Shown piece after piece: positions 23,552 through 35,865 of a stretch of DNA of 64,000 bases. The translations under genes and the position numbers were made by a program. Where the stretch lies: assembly GCA_900618425.1 (NCBI GenBank), contig UZAN01039493.1, positions 96,668 to 160,667 on the forward strand. The letters run 5' to 3'. Origin of the DNA: Echinostoma caproni (lineage: Eukaryota > Platyhelminthes > Trematoda > Plagiorchiida > Echinostomatidae). How positions within the stretch are numbered: position 1 is the stretch's first letter; every line of letters starts with the position of its first letter. The notes beneath the pieces are model-generated. The model was given only the letters and a program-made list of their open reading frames with translations. It was not told where the DNA came from and made no database searches.

Positions 23552-24560
23552 GTATTCCATTTCGCCTGTTCACCGAGTTTGGCAACTAGTTTGTAAGTGG
23601 TTCATCAACACTCGAGGTGACATCATCATTGCTTGTGAAGTGACAGTGTTAGGCTTGTATATATATGTANNNNNNNNNNNNNNNNNNNNNNNNNNNNNNN
23701 NNNNNNNNNNNNNNNNNNNNNNNNNNNNNNNNNNNNNNNNNNNNNNNNNNNNNNNNNNNNNNNNNNNNNNNNNNNNNNNNNNNNNNNNNNNNNNNNNNNN
23801 NNNNNNNNNNNNNNNNNNNNNNNNNNNNNNNNNNNNNNNNNNNNNNNNNNNNNNNNNNNNNNNNNNNNNNNNNNNNNNNNNNNNNNNNNNNNNNNNNNNN
23901 NNNNNNNNNNNNNNNNNNNNNNNNNNNNNNNNNNNNNNNNNNNNNNNNNNNNNNNNNNNNNNNNNNNNNNNNNNNNNNNNNNNNNNNNNNNNNNNNNNNN
24001 NNNNNNNNNNNNNNNNNNNNNNNNNNNNNNNNNNNNNNNNNNNNNNNNNNNNNNNNNNNNNNNNNNNNNNNNNNNNNNNNNNNNNNNNNNNNNNNNNNNN
24101 NNNNNNNNNNNNNNNNNNNNNNNNNNNNNNNNNNNNNNNNNNNNNNNNNNNNNNNNNNNNNNNNNNNNNNNNNNNNNNNNNNNNNNNNNNNNNNNNNNNN
24201 NNNNNNNNNNNNNNNNNNNNNNNNNNNNNNNNNNNNNNNNNNNNNNNNNNNNNNNNNNNNNNNNNNNNNNNNNNNNNNNNNNNNNNNNNNNNNNNNNNNN
24301 NNNNNNNNNNNNNNNNNNNNNNNNNNNNNNNNNNNNNNNNNNNNNNNNNNNNNNNNNNNNNNNNNNNNNNNNNNNNNNNNNNNNNNNNNNNNNNNNNNNN
24401 NNNNNNNNNNNNNNNNNNNNNNNNNNNNNNNNNNNNNNNCCCAGTTTGTCTGATATAGTGTTTTGGGCAGTTCTTGCAGTTTATTTCGTAGACAACACTC
24501 CTCTTGTCCTTCTCCACCGTTCTCTCCTTAGATTTTCACAGATGTCCCCTTAGAAAGGAG
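23552..24560 (-). mobile_element. PLE 3' end, minus copy, split by assembly gap
   Basis: Minus strand from 24517 reads KDKRSVVYEINCKNCPKHYI and RQTG, the cysteine-rich start of a PLE GIY-YIG endonuclease, and runs into the gap. On the far side 23662-23552 is the PLE tail also seen at 5475-5590, with a decayed hammerhead-like core (ATGATGA..GAAC). Order endonuclease then tail fits a PLE in minus orientation. Confidence 0.6.
23670..24439. other. Assembly gap (770 N)
   Basis: A run of N lying exactly inside the left arm of an inverted pair of PLE endonuclease copies. Reads through such arms are hard to assemble, which may explain the gap. The long 'open frames' across it are artefacts. Confidence 0.98.
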
Positions 24561-24639
24561 ATTTAGATTCCGTATGATGTGACCAGTCTTTGTGTCACTT
24601 CCGAAACGTCCTTGATGTACGACCGCATGTCTGAAGGAA

Positions 24640-24995
24640 CGTCTATCGAAACCTAAGGAGGGAACAATGGAGAAGGACAAGATGAGTGTTATCTATCTAT
24701 CTATCCATCTATCTATCTTTCTATCTATCTATCTATCTGCAAGAACTGCCCAAAACACTATATCAGACAAACTGGGTGAAAAATGTCAACAAGGATCCGT
24801 GAACATCAATCGGCCGTCAGGAGACATGACCCATTATCGTTGATTTCCCTCCACAAAGATCAAGAAGGATATCAGTTTGACTTCCAATCAGTGAGAATTA
24901 CCGACCAAGCCCGGTCAAAACACACCAGAGAATTTCTCGAGGCATGGCACTCGTCAATCAACTCAATAAACAGATATGATATATATACATATATA
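24640..24995 (+). pseudogene. PLE GIY-YIG endonuclease fragment, plus copy, broken by a microsatellite
   Basis: Inverted relative to 23552-24560. It starts like its partner (cctaaggag.gaaca.tggagaaggacaag), then an (ATCT)n tract replaces part of the coding sequence, after which 24742-24785 matches the partner's NCPKHYIRQTG in another frame. From 24783: STRIREHQSAVRRHD.. and AWHSSINSINRY, typical of the endonuclease C-terminal half. Dead copy. Confidence 0.65.
24688..24739 (+). repeat. (ATCT)n microsatellite inside a PLE frame
   Basis: About a dozen ATCT units with single changes (ccatctatctatctttc). It interrupts the endonuclease reading exactly where the partner copy on the other arm is continuous. 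Confidence 0.9.
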
Positions 24996-24999
24996 TATT

Positions 25000-26110
25000 T
25001 AACTTTTCATCACCAAATACATCTTTACCATCATTAAACGAATTTCAATAGTAATCAAAAACCTTACTTGCTTGGCGTTCCGATTATATGTCAATCAATA
25101 ATTAATTGACTGAACGTTTTAAAATCTGGTCTTTTTTAAGTACTCTTTCTTCATGCAAACACCACTTAGAAAACTGAAATTAACTGCGTCTTTTCATCAA
25201 TCTCTTGATGAAATTAATTGCACAAAAATAAATCCTAGAGTTTTTTCACAACTTTATGTTTATGGATTTTTTCTCTCTTTCTATTGCATTGTCATACACA
25301 GATTGTCAAAGTGACAGAAACAAAAGAGGAATTGTGATAACAATCTTTTTCCTGGCTCTCTGAAGAAACAAACGATCTCGTGTTACCCACCTACATCTCA
25401 CTGGATTCGCATGCTAAACTGTGTATTTGAATGTCACCAGAAAAATACAATGTTTGTATTGGTTGAACTATTCTAAATAGACTTTTATTCCTATTGCAAT
25501 TCTAGTCAGAATATTGATTTATTCAGTTTGGAAGAGTAGGTTACTGAAAAGTCAGTTAAATTGTGATAAATAATGTGACAAACTAAATCAAAAAATGCTA
25601 CTCATGCCAAGAAAAAAGCATAACACCTTCGATCATTGACTGAGATTGAACGTGGATTACGGATGCAAAACCCTGTTGGAGTACAAAATGATTTTCTGTC
25701 TTTTCAGTTTGTCAATGAGATTCATTCGACTTACACGAGGGGAACATTTACGTGAAATGTAAACTTCAATGTCATGTGGACGGCAACCAGATAGTGTTGG
25801 GTGTTTCGGGAATTACTCACTGTAACTTTGCACCAGTATCTTTCTATTCAACTCAAACGAAGATCAGGGAAACTGCTCCTAACAGTGCTAAACATAAATT
25901 ACTTTGGTTTACGACATTTTACTCTCTGTGAAGACAGTTGGTGGTTGGGGTGTTGATGACGATGAAGATGGAATACAAATTTGCCGTCACTAGACTGAAA
26001 TGGGTTCTACAAATAAGCAGTTATACCGTCTCCTCTATCAAGTATACATTAGATATCACCGAATGAACCCTGAGGTTAATTTTTTCTGTAAAAATTGTGT
26101 TATTTAGCAA
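25000..26110. other. Stretch with one weak exon candidate
   Basis: Mostly featureless AT-rich DNA. At 25708-25751, after gtcttttcag, 14 codons read FVNEIHSTYTRGTF before a poor donor (gtgaaa). Its start phase fits the end of exon d (22697) and 'TYTRGTF' faintly recalls the Tudor WYRA strand, but the weak donor and unplaced next exon keep this tentative. Confidence 0.25.
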
Positions 26111-26257
26111 TCAATGAGACTGTCGCCTTAAGTCCTCTAAATGTGGAGCGATCAGTTCTTTCGAAATAGCCTCTTTGCTCAGTTTATATAGTGCTTCAGC
26201 TGCATAGGGGTGTACACGCCTTCCGTGCCTGGATTCCAATTCCATCCAGGCTGCTAA
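26111..26257 (-). CDS. Possible terminal exon, minus strand, unknown
   Basis: On the minus strand, after ttattagcag, an open stretch reads WMELESRHGRRVHPYAAEAL, then LSKEAISKELIAPHLEDLRR and stops. Composition is rich in Arg/Glu/Leu and protein-like, in contrast to the flanks. The acceptor's pyrimidine tract is poor. No family recognised and no partner exon found. Confidence 0.35.
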   Translation of the reverse strand, partial: LAAWMELESRHGRRVHPYAAEALYKLSKEAISKELIAPHLEDLRRQSH

Positions 26258-28576
26258 TAATCTCACTATTCGAAAAATTAAACAGCTTTCTTCCATAGCG
26301 TGCAACACATCATAATTTGCACAGAGTTAACAATTATCGTTAAATGCGTAGGCGGTTTTATTCAGCAAGAACGGTTAATGCCTTATTATGTTCAAATTAT
26401 CCATGATCGTATTAGGAACTGTGAGATGATCAAATGGGGCTCTATGCCATTCTTAATCCGTGACCTTAGTTTCCTGCTAGTGGCCCGTGACGCCATCCGT
26501 TGTACGGTTCTTCTCAGTTTTGTTTCATTTCACGCTTCATTTGCTCTGCGCACGACGATAATCACCACTACTCTCACGTAACACGCTCTGTCTTTGATGG
26601 TTGATCGCTTATGTTCTCGAAAGTAAATGCGATCGAACGTCATTTTGTTCCTTCCAAGAAGAGCTTTAGTGTTCAGAAGAGTTAAGGAAACGTACCAGAA
26701 TTTAGTAACTTGATAGAAACTATTGATTTCTGAGGTCATCAAATATGAAGAATTTATAACTAGATCTTGCGAACATTGGAGGAAATGCTTTTTATTTTGT
26801 GAATGCTTAGAAATAAATATTTATGGATACCTGTTCAGTTGCTTCTCATTCTGAGAGGTTTTCTTTATTCGGCAAAATGCAGGTGAAATGTTTACATATT
26901 TCTCACCTCATACTTTTCTGATGAATTAACTATTTTATTGATATACCTGTCTGAAATTAAATGTCTTAGCCCACAAATGTTATTCGATAGACCTTTATAG
27001 AGTGTTAGCTCAAATCAAATCACTAGAAGATTTATGCACTCAAATGTGCGAATATTCACCATTTTACACCATATCTGTGGGTGCAAATTTGAAAAAACTA
27101 TCCAAAATAAAAGTAAAATCAGTAGATACCGTCCTTGTCAATAAAGCCGGCAGTCACGTAATTCTGTGAAAAATTTATCCCTGTCAACAAGTAGCCGTGT
27201 GATATATGGTAAAACAGAATAATCATATGAAGAAGTACGTGCAAATAAAATGTTCAACCCTGAGCATGTGGATAATGTTGAAACAACTTTTTAAATTCGT
27301 TGTGTATAGGGCGCTGAGTGTTTGAGTGTATTTTGGTAGTAAATTCTCTAAAAGCTTATAGCTTTTTGCTTATGATACTTTCTGCAAGTTTGTCTCTGGT
27401 AAATTCAGTGCATTATGAGATATGTTTCAGAGATCTTGCCGAAAAATAAAGGTCTTCTTTCAACTTACCGGGTAAAACAATTAGGAGGAAGTACAACCAA
27501 AAAGTTCCAACCAGTATACATTTATGAATGAATCATCAGCCTAAAAGTTACCCAACGAACTCAAATTAACTTTAGGCACAACGATCACATGCATATTTTC
27601 ACAGGTGAACAGTATTTTTAAAGTGATAGTCTGGCATTTTTAACTCTATCAGTTCACTTTAAAGCCATTCCATAGTGTTTCACAGTTATGGAATATTTTA
27701 TAACTCCGAGGTAGCTGCCTCCAATTGGTCTGGGTTTGGACTGATCATTGGCAGTATCGATTACTGACTTGTGTGACCCATCGATCAATCGATGAAAAGT
27801 CATACGTAATAACTCGAAGTAATCAGTCATATTAGATTAGGATCTAGAGGCACACTTGTCCGCGCAGCGCTTTCTTTACCTTGGCATGGTATAAAATCAC
27901 ACTGAACGCTTTCAAATGCTTTTATTCTGAGTTACATTCATTTCCTTGAAACGGTCGGAAAGAATAACTGGTAATAAGTTTGTTTTCTAATGCGATAAGA
28001 ATTATTACCATTTTTTTGGTGTTTAGTAACCATACCTTTAAAGGATGTCCCCATCACCCTGCTGATCTGCTATTCCAAGTTAAAACATCACGGAGATCAG
28101 CATAGAAGTAAACCCAATTCGTGGTTCAAATAGTACGAGAAGGTCGTGAACTTGACTACCAGAAAACTATTGATGATGAAATCAGTAAAAGGCACCAATC
28201 ATTTGAAATAAATAACTGGACATTTAAGCTCACAAAGCGGAACGAGTAGTCCCCTGTTCGAATCTCGGCAATTCTGTCAGAGAATAGCAATCATCTTTCC
28301 AATGCGCAAACATTTACCTATATTGTGAAAGTCAAACTGAAAACTGGATTTTCTTTACACTTCTGCTATCAACACACAAGTGATGACTGGCAAGGGCTGC
28401 TGGACTGCTAGTTAGTCATTGTTGGGATTGCTTAGTGGTGTCTCTGTTGGAAATATTGCCACAAACCTTCGGATTGGGAGTCGAAAGCCTTGTTCCTGAA
28501 TTACACGGTCAACAATCAACACAAATGACTCAAACATTCACAATATTCTGTTTTGTTTAGCCTAATCGATCTTTTA

Positions 28577-28655
28577 CAGGCACCAAGCCTTATTGATGGT
28601 CTTAGTTGTGGGTTTCACTCCCTGGAAGCATTTTGATTCCCATGTTAATTGCTTT
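28577..28655. repeat. Dispersed repeat related to 50125-50190
   Basis: caggcacc.ag...tgatg.tct...tgtgggtttcactyc is shared by eye with 50129-50170. No coding capacity. At the other locus this sequence lies inside a short inverted-repeat element. Confidence 0.4.
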
Positions 28656-31600
28656 CATATTTGATCATAACATAGTTCGTTGGAATACGTCCCGAGACAA
28701 GATTATGGAAACAGGAAATGTCATCCAATAAATTTTTATTCAAACGAAAGTACACTCATAACTAGCAATTTGTACGGCAGAAAAAGTGTTGCGCTGCCGT
28801 AGATTTGACATACCTTTCTTGGATGAACAATGAGCACCCAGTCACCCCGTGTTTGTAATTCTGCATGGCAACTGGTAACCGTTGTGAGTTGGTGGTCAGT
28901 AGACTGCTGTAAACTACGGTCATGTGTCCCTCTAGTGACAGTGGCCACATGGACACGTTACTTCCAATGACTGACGAAAGGACAACGTTCAAGAGGGCCA
29001 ATAAAGGTCAGCCAATCATGGCTTGTTAGACAAGACTTACTGATATCACGAAATCCAAAGCGATGTCTTTTCTTGGGTCAATTTCAGCGCAAACATGATT
29101 GCGTGGTGGTGAGTCCAGATCCACTGGGGCATGTTGGGTCTAGCGGAATGAGTAGGAAACCAGTCGGGAACAGATTGAATATCAATGAAATCCTTTAGGC
29201 AGGTTACTGCGTTTGGCCTGAAATTTCTGGAGTCAAGCACCGGAGATTGCGATGGTGCTTAAACGTTTTGGGTGTGAACGAAACAATCAACGCTCAAAAC
29301 GAAATACAAAACGTGAAGGCGCATAGCTCTAAAAAGTTTCACAGTAAAAAAGTTTTACTGTGAGCTGAAAATTTTGCATATTTGATCAAAGAAAAGAAAT
29401 TTAGTAGAGTTTGTTCCAATGTGTAAAACTACTACTATTACTGGCATGATCTGTATAAAGAAGAGCGGTGCCTCAACAAGTCAATTAATGATAAAAACTC
29501 TTTGACGTAATGGGGTGTACTTTTAGGCGACAGCCCAACCAGACTTGTGTCATACGTAGGATGCAATATTCTGATAAACATATTTATTTTTGGGTGACAC
29601 CTGTTGCCGGAAATGGCATCAAATGGTCACAACAAAGTCGATTTTTATACATGATTACTTGGCGGTTCATAACTCCTATCCAACGCAATGTCAATTATCA
29701 TTTGGTGATAGTCATAGTTTGAACCTACTAGAAAATATTCATTCCCATTCCGAACGGTTGCAAAGATGTAGGAGTTTAAAGGTCATCTTGATCAGAGAGT
29801 GTAAAAATGACGAAATGATATGAATTCAAATAGCCCATAGAGCATATGCTGAGAAGTCATAGGAAAGTTCTACGACATAATAATCGTTTTCCTTGGTTTT
29901 GAACGCTCTTCGCTAGAAGAAGAAGAATACGGGGTCAAGCAGTTTGGTTGGGGTAAAAACCGCGATGTTTCTGTGTAAAATAAAAGATAATTTTTTCTGA
30001 TAGTTCATATTTTGGCTTCTAGTTTGAAAATCATCCAGATTTTCCAAAATAATAATTATTCCGCTTACGGAACCGAAGATAATCCAAAACTCTCGAGGGG
30101 CACATGACGTTTTTTGTGGGTTATTTAACTAAGCTTACAATGTCGGAGACAGACAAATTCCTGAAGAATAAAGTGCTTAGCCTACACCTTAAAATGAGAC
30201 TGTAAACAATAAAAGAACTAGCACAAACGGAATTATTTGATCCTTAATTATATCTGAGTTTTCTACATCACAGTCAGCGAGAATAGATTAGCGAGTTTAA
30301 ACTATTTTTATCCCGAAGCAGCTTNAGCAGCTTTCTCATATCCCAAATTTTGCATGCAATTAAAGTGAAGCTATTTCAATTTGGTGTAAGCCACGCTAAA
30401 TTTTCTGTGCTAAATACACGTATACCTAAGAAATATCACCAGAACGTTGTGTTTGTTCAATATTCCCATAGAAACCTATACCGTCAATGGCACATCAAAA
30501 TTTTTCCACGTGCACCCAATGATTTTCCCGTCACTCCAATCGTTGGATATAATGAGAAAATCGATTTGTATCACCGATCTTTTCGCACGTTCTCTGCCAC
30601 CACCTGGGTTGATAAAACAAAGGCAATAATCTGATTGATAATATTATAGTTTTATATGTAGTTGTGTGACGTTTATGCCCGGCAAATTACATGTACAAGA
30701 AGGTAATCGCAATGAGCAACGCCAAGCAAACATATTGTGATGTCCTTGGGTTGGGCATGGTAGTGAATTTCGCGGTTGGTCTTATTTACACGTGTGAAAT
30801 TCTACAAAAGCACCAATCAAACCGTAGGTGAAAAAAGCGAACAATTTTTGGTCCACTCGGGGTACCGCAAATGCAGATATGGATCAAAGTGTTGCAAAAC
30901 CCTGACTGTCATCACATTTGTTCCGTCCAATGCGTAATGTCCCTGGCCTCATTTACGGGATTGAACATGATTATCGCTCCAAATCAGAAATTACCAAACC
31001 ATAATAATATTCACGTTTGTTGTTGCTTCTATTAGTCCAATGTCATCAAAGGGAATGATTTCTCAATTTTGACGACGGCTACTGTTGTAAATTTGTAAAG
31101 TAACAAAGCCTCAGAGAAAAACATTATTGGAATTAATTTATAAAATTGACTCATTTTGGTATTATTCTATATACCCTTCTTTATTTTTGAGCACGAGAGG
31201 CAGTCATTTTTCCATAGAGTTCACCAAGTTGACTGTCAAACACTGTTTGCCCATGCCACACCCTGGTCACTGACGACCACTGTCGAGGCAGCCCACTTAT
31301 CCGACACAGGAAATATTTACGACAACATTATAATTCCACATATTGGATGTTAACTGAATGAATTCGACATTGAAATTGACCCATCCAGTAGCTAAACAGT
31401 TGTGAAAAAATATGCAATGATTTCTAAGCGTTTTCTACGACCAACTTTGAGTGAGATGCTATACTAAACTTTATCTGGCAAAAATCCACTCCAATAATTC
31501 TCCATACTAGTTGTATGCAACTTTGCTTCGCTTCGATCAAATTCAATCATCGTTCTTCTTCAACATGATCGGTTTCGTCCACTTGGTTTATGTGTTTACA

Positions 31601-32415
31601 GAGAAATTCCATTGGGTATGAAAACAATTTGGCTTATGTTCACACCAGAGAACTCTCGCAATTCCAGAACTGAGACATCACCCTTATGCGTTTCTAGAAT
31701 AAGTTGCACCTCAGGGTGACCTATATTCCCGTTCAGTTTTGGGCATTATAACATTACAAACAATTTATTCAACGAGCCACACACCTCAAGGTCAAATATT
31801 TATGTTTCGCAGGACATATCGGTGGTTACTTCAGGATGAACAATGTAACTTAAATGATTTGTAGCCGCGTAAATTATCAATTTACTCCAGCTAGAAAATT
31901 TTCATTCATCGGTTCATTTACCATCCACTGAATGAAAAGTCAAGCTCTTTAGAATATTCGTTTTGACCAGAATAAATGCCCTGAAGCAACAGCAGTTGTG
32001 GTTTTGCATAAAATATTTTCCAGTTGTGAGCCGCAATTTTCGAACTACTGCAAATTTAAATTTTGACATACCAAGTTGATCAGATTAAAACGGTGACACA
32101 TAAGAACTAAGAACATTTTAATGGAAGTTATAGCTCGAAATAAATACCGTTTATTCATAGCTCTCGGCATGAACGTATGATATTGGAAACTAACAGAAAT
32201 TTCCACTATGAGAGTTATGTTGCACTAGTTCTTTCAATTCTTGTAATGGTGTTTCTTGAAATCCGTTTTTCTATTTTCCGGTCGTTTTATATTAAAGTGT
32301 ACATCTGTTGCAAATCCAACACTAACGTTCAAATGCGGTGATTTTAAAATACTCAATAAATGTTGTTATATACTTAAGTAATTTTGTTGAGAAAAACACG
32401 AATTTTGAATTTCTG

Positions 32416-32434
32416 TATATATATATATATATCA
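32416..32434. repeat. (TA)n microsatellite
   Basis: Uninterrupted alternating TA run. Simple repeat. Confidence 0.85.
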
Positions 32435-33833
32435 CCGGCTTGCGAACAAGCATGGTGCCAACGCAACAGAAATAAAAACAGAGAACGGAGGTGCTAGGGT
32501 TCAAAATGGTGTTGAATGTGGTCAAGCAATAACATTGAATAACAAGAACATCTTTGCTGTTTGTTTTAACATATACATTTTGATATGTTTGTGTGTGATG
32601 GTTGATCGTTTTGAATGGGGCAAGGGATTTGTGTTTAAAACTCACAATAATTTTTCAATTCTGACCCCTATTTTATCTTCTCCTTTGAAGACCATTTGTG
32701 TCGACTGTGTTCAGGAACTGAGACAAAATAACTCTCAGTAGAACATTTTGTTTACGAGAAAGGAGTTTATTACCTAGTATTTCCCACGTTATTCTCTCCT
32801 GTATGAGAAACCATTGTCCCATTTGAGGCATTAACTCCACTCAGTTTTCTCGCATTAATATTCGTATTAGTTGCACAGCTTGAAGCGCAAGTCACATTGG
32901 AGCAACTTTACATTAAACAAATTATTATATTATTATTCGTCAGTATTGTTTACTCGGCTTCATAACTTCCTGTCTACACATGACGGCGTGTTCTGACTTT
33001 TTGTCTCAGCCCTACACCCACTGAAACACACAAATTAACATATCCTCCTAACCCATTCACTAAACATTTCCACCCATTCGTGTTGTAATTTGCATGAAGT
33101 AGCTGATGATGTGCAAAAGAAATTTCCCCGCAGCAAACATCTTGTATAACACTAGTGGCCTTTTTTTTAATTTATTAGGGAACTCATTGCTTCAAATTAT
33201 TCTTCATCTTCATCACTTTTTAAAACCCACACCTATGTGCAATTACCATACACTTGAAGTTTAAAAACTGTAAGCTGAATTCGCGCTGGGACCTTAACCC
33301 ATAATCATGTACATTTGCATTTCTCTAAATCGAGTCCAAGGGGGAGCAGTCCCATTAGTCCCATTAGCCGTTACTTAACTGCTTAGCGTCTATAATTGTT
33401 TTCACATTAGCTCGTCTGAGTAGGATTTGTGATCGTTGGTGACTTCAATCTCCGCGTTGTGGCGGTTGCACAGAATATATTAATGTTTAAACAGTCCCAC
33501 AAAACACATGGTTTGAACCCAAAATATTAAGTAGACGTAGCAGTCTAGCCCCGCATGACTATCACCGTTTGTGGGGACCTCGTCATAGTAACCATCAGAG
33601 AGTTCAATGGTCGCATAAAACTGAGTGGGTACAACTGAGCATATACAACATAAGCATAACACTGTTGAACATTCACTGACCTTGTCCATCCAACAATCTT
33701 AAGGACCTTCTTGGAACCACCGGTATAAAGGAAACTATTCACATACGATTATTTAAGTGTAACCATTGAAATCTAACACAAAAAGTAAACTGTGCGACAC
33801 TGGTTTAGTACACATCAGGAAATCATTTTTCAG

Positions 33834-33851
33834 GTGTGCACTCCATGGAAG
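33834..33851 (+). CDS. Candidate 18-nt microexon
   Basis: catttttcag|GTGTGCACTCCATGGAAG|gtgagt: perfect borders, length divisible by three (VCTPWK in phase 0). Symmetrical microexons are typical of some fluke genes (microexon genes), but borders this short can arise by chance. Confidence 0.3.
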
Positions 33852-34003
33852 GTGAGTAGTAAAATACACTTATCCGCTGAGACTTCCTCGTTTATCTTCA
33901 TGAGGTCACCATCGGTTTGAAGGAAGAGAAAGCAGCGAAACCCAGTAGAATGATGCCAACCGACCAACAATTAAATGATCGTTGAAATAATTCCACAGAG
34001 CAC

Positions 34004-34367
34004 ATTTCAAACAAAACAACAGAGTGGCGAACAAGCTCGTTTTTGGAGATTCGTATTCATGCCAATACATCTCAATATATATCACTACCTGGGAATAAAA
34101 TTGTCATGGGAATATAAAATAAAATAAAAACAGATTACAAAAACCAATTTCATCGTGAGACCGGAAATCGGGTTCACCACGATCACATGATTGTTTGTCC
34201 ACTCATCTGACCATCGAGATTACTCAAGATGCGGTTTGTATGGGGGGCTGGCCAGGGAAGCTTTAGCGCTTGCACAAATTGTTTTTGGGCACACAGAAGG
34301 GGGGGGTTATGCAGACGAATGCCCACCGCTTCTGCCGTAGCCAACATTCGACAGCGAACCTGCCTCG
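34004..34367. repeat. PLE 1 inverted repeat, left arm
   Basis: Reverse complement of 35499-35865. Begins cacatttcaaacaaaacaac and ends at gaacctgcctcg. No insertion or deletion is visible apart from the G/C homopolymer length. Confidence 0.9.
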
Positions 34368-34379
34368 ATAATCACCCAC

Positions 34380-34640
34380 GAACTTTGTACAGGGGTCGGA
34401 AAGCCTCGCACACGTTAACAGTATGATTTATTTCAGCTAGGTGTGAAACCACTGCACTGGTGAGTAACTTAATCGTTCCAGTGTTCAGCCACGTGGGGTG
34501 GTGTTCTCGAATCCGTTCGGACAATCGCCGGACCGTGCGGCCTATGTATGTTGTTCCACAGGAACAAGTAAATGAGTATACACAGTATACAGAATGAGAC
34601 CGTAGAGTCTGAAACTTTGTCCTTCAGTCGCAAACACAAT
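34380..34640 (-). pseudogene. PLE GIY-YIG endonuclease
   Basis: Minus-strand reading CVYSFTCSCGTTYIGRTVRR and then LSERIREHHPTWL carries the PLE-type endonuclease signature (C-x-C-G-x-x-Y-I-G-x-T, R-I-x-E-H). It is in a third frame relative to the RT, separated by two frame breaks near 34790 and 34620. These enzymes nick target DNA for target-primed reverse transcription (family knowledge). Confidence 0.75.
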
Positions 34641-34771
34641 TGGCCTGGACTTGAACAACACACGAAGCTTAGGTGCACAGAAAGTCTTATCGATTGCGTC
34701 AGGTAATCTTCGTTGTATGATCTCAGCTGATGTCCCCTTTGAACGGTAAAGAAATATACACGGATTTTTTC

Positions 34772-35425
34772 CTAGCCTCGAAGTTTTGTAGGGTTTTCCG
34801 TGCATTGAATCATCATGTTAACTAAACGCTCCGGATATCCTTTACGTGCAAAGATCGATTTTACAGTACGGAGCTCTTCTTCCAGCGATTCCTCACTGTA
34901 TATCTTTCTTGCCCTATTCGCTAGACAGCGAACCAGGTTCCTTTTAATCTTCATCGGCACAAAGCTTCGGAAATGAATGCATTGGTCTTTCCACGTTGCC
35001 TTTCTATGCACGAAACGCTGCACTGAACCATCTGATCGACGGGTGATGCAAACATCTAGAAACGGCAATTTGTTGTTACACTCCATTTCTAAAGTAAATG
35101 TTATGTTGGGATGCGCATTGTTAAACATGTTTAATAGTTCCGTTGTATTCGATGTTGCACCGATCACACAATAGATATCATCCTCGTACCGTGTGTATAG
35201 TACACAGTCTTCGATGGATGATAGTAATTGAATGTTTTCAAGCTTCGCCATGAATAAATCCGCGAAGAGCGGTCCCAGCGGAGACCTTATGGCTACGCCA
35301 TCCCTTTGTCGATAGTTCTCATCGTTAAACTTGAGCTGAACATTATTCGTGCAGAAATAAAGCAGTTGTTTAAGGTCATCCACAGGGAGGTCGAGTTCGA
35401 CATTATTGGTTTGTAAATAACACGG
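34772..35425 (-). pseudogene. PLE reverse transcriptase, 5'-truncated
   Basis: Reads YRQRDGVAIRSPLGPLFADL (RT motif before the active site; usually G-x-x-M/I-G-S-P-L-x-P), RYEDDIYCVIG (the Y-x-D-D box), PFLDVCITRRSDGSVQ and TVYRKPTH-like FVHRKATWKDQ, in the order expected of a PLE RT thumb and palm. Fingers are lost because the element is cut at about 35425. It stops at 34772, and the downstream frame resumes one base off, so it is dead. Confidence 0.8.
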
Positions 35426-35498
35426 TACATAGATGATATTTATTGTGTGATCGGTGCAACTTCGAATACAACGGAACTATTAAACATGTTCAACAATG

Positions 35499-35865
35499 CG
35501 AGGCAGGTTCGCTGTCGAATGTTGGCTACGGCAGAAGCGGTGGGCATTCGTCTGCATAACCCCCCCCCTTCTGTGTGCCCAAAAACAATTTGTGCAAGCG
35601 CTAAAGCTTCCCTGGCCAGCCCCCCATACAAACCGCATCTTGAGTAATCTCGATGGTCAGATGAGTGGACAAACAATCATGTGATCGTGGTGAACCCGAT
35701 TTCCGGTCTCACGATGAAATTGGTTTTTGTAATCTGTTTTTATTTTATTTTATATTCCCATGACAATTTTATTCCCAGGTAGTGATATATATTGAGATGT
35801 ATTGGCATGAATACGAATCTCCAAAAACGAGCTTGTTCGCCACTCTGTTGTTTTGTTTGAAATTA
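35499..35865. repeat. PLE 1 inverted repeat, right arm
   Basis: Partner of 34004-34367. Its inner end is joined directly to an RT segment (35425-35498), plus strand, that keeps the box YIDDIYCVIG, so the inverted copy is a PLE with everything between RT palm and 3' UTR deleted. Confidence 0.9.

Larger units (their letters stand above)
26310..33833. other. 7.5 kb without a supported gene
   Basis: AT-rich, with scattered short open frames that have no domain. Notable items: a B-box-like CTGTTCGAATCTCGG at 28254-28268 (+), a repeat related to 50125-50190 at 28577-28655, a (TA)n run at 32416-32434, and minus-strand readings near 28740-29240 (e.g. FRPNAVTCLKDFIDIQSVPD) that look like old mobile-element protein but cannot be named. 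Confidence 0.4.
34004..35865 (-). mobile_element. PLE with inverted terminal copies (PLE 1)
   Basis: A minus-strand PLE: truncated RT (35425-34772), GIY-YIG endonuclease (about 34640-34380), then a 3' UTR. The last 364 bp (34004-34367) recur in reverse orientation at 35499-35865 with near identity, down to the same homopolymer (eight G against nine C). PLEs characteristically have an upstream partial copy in direct or inverted orientation (established); this is the inverted type. A fragment of the RT (35425-35498) is fused to the inverted arm. Confidence 0.8.

Noticed and set aside
23478..24517. Long open frames of 262-326 codons
   Set aside because: They run through the 770-bp N gap; the residues are X. 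Only the flanks carry information.
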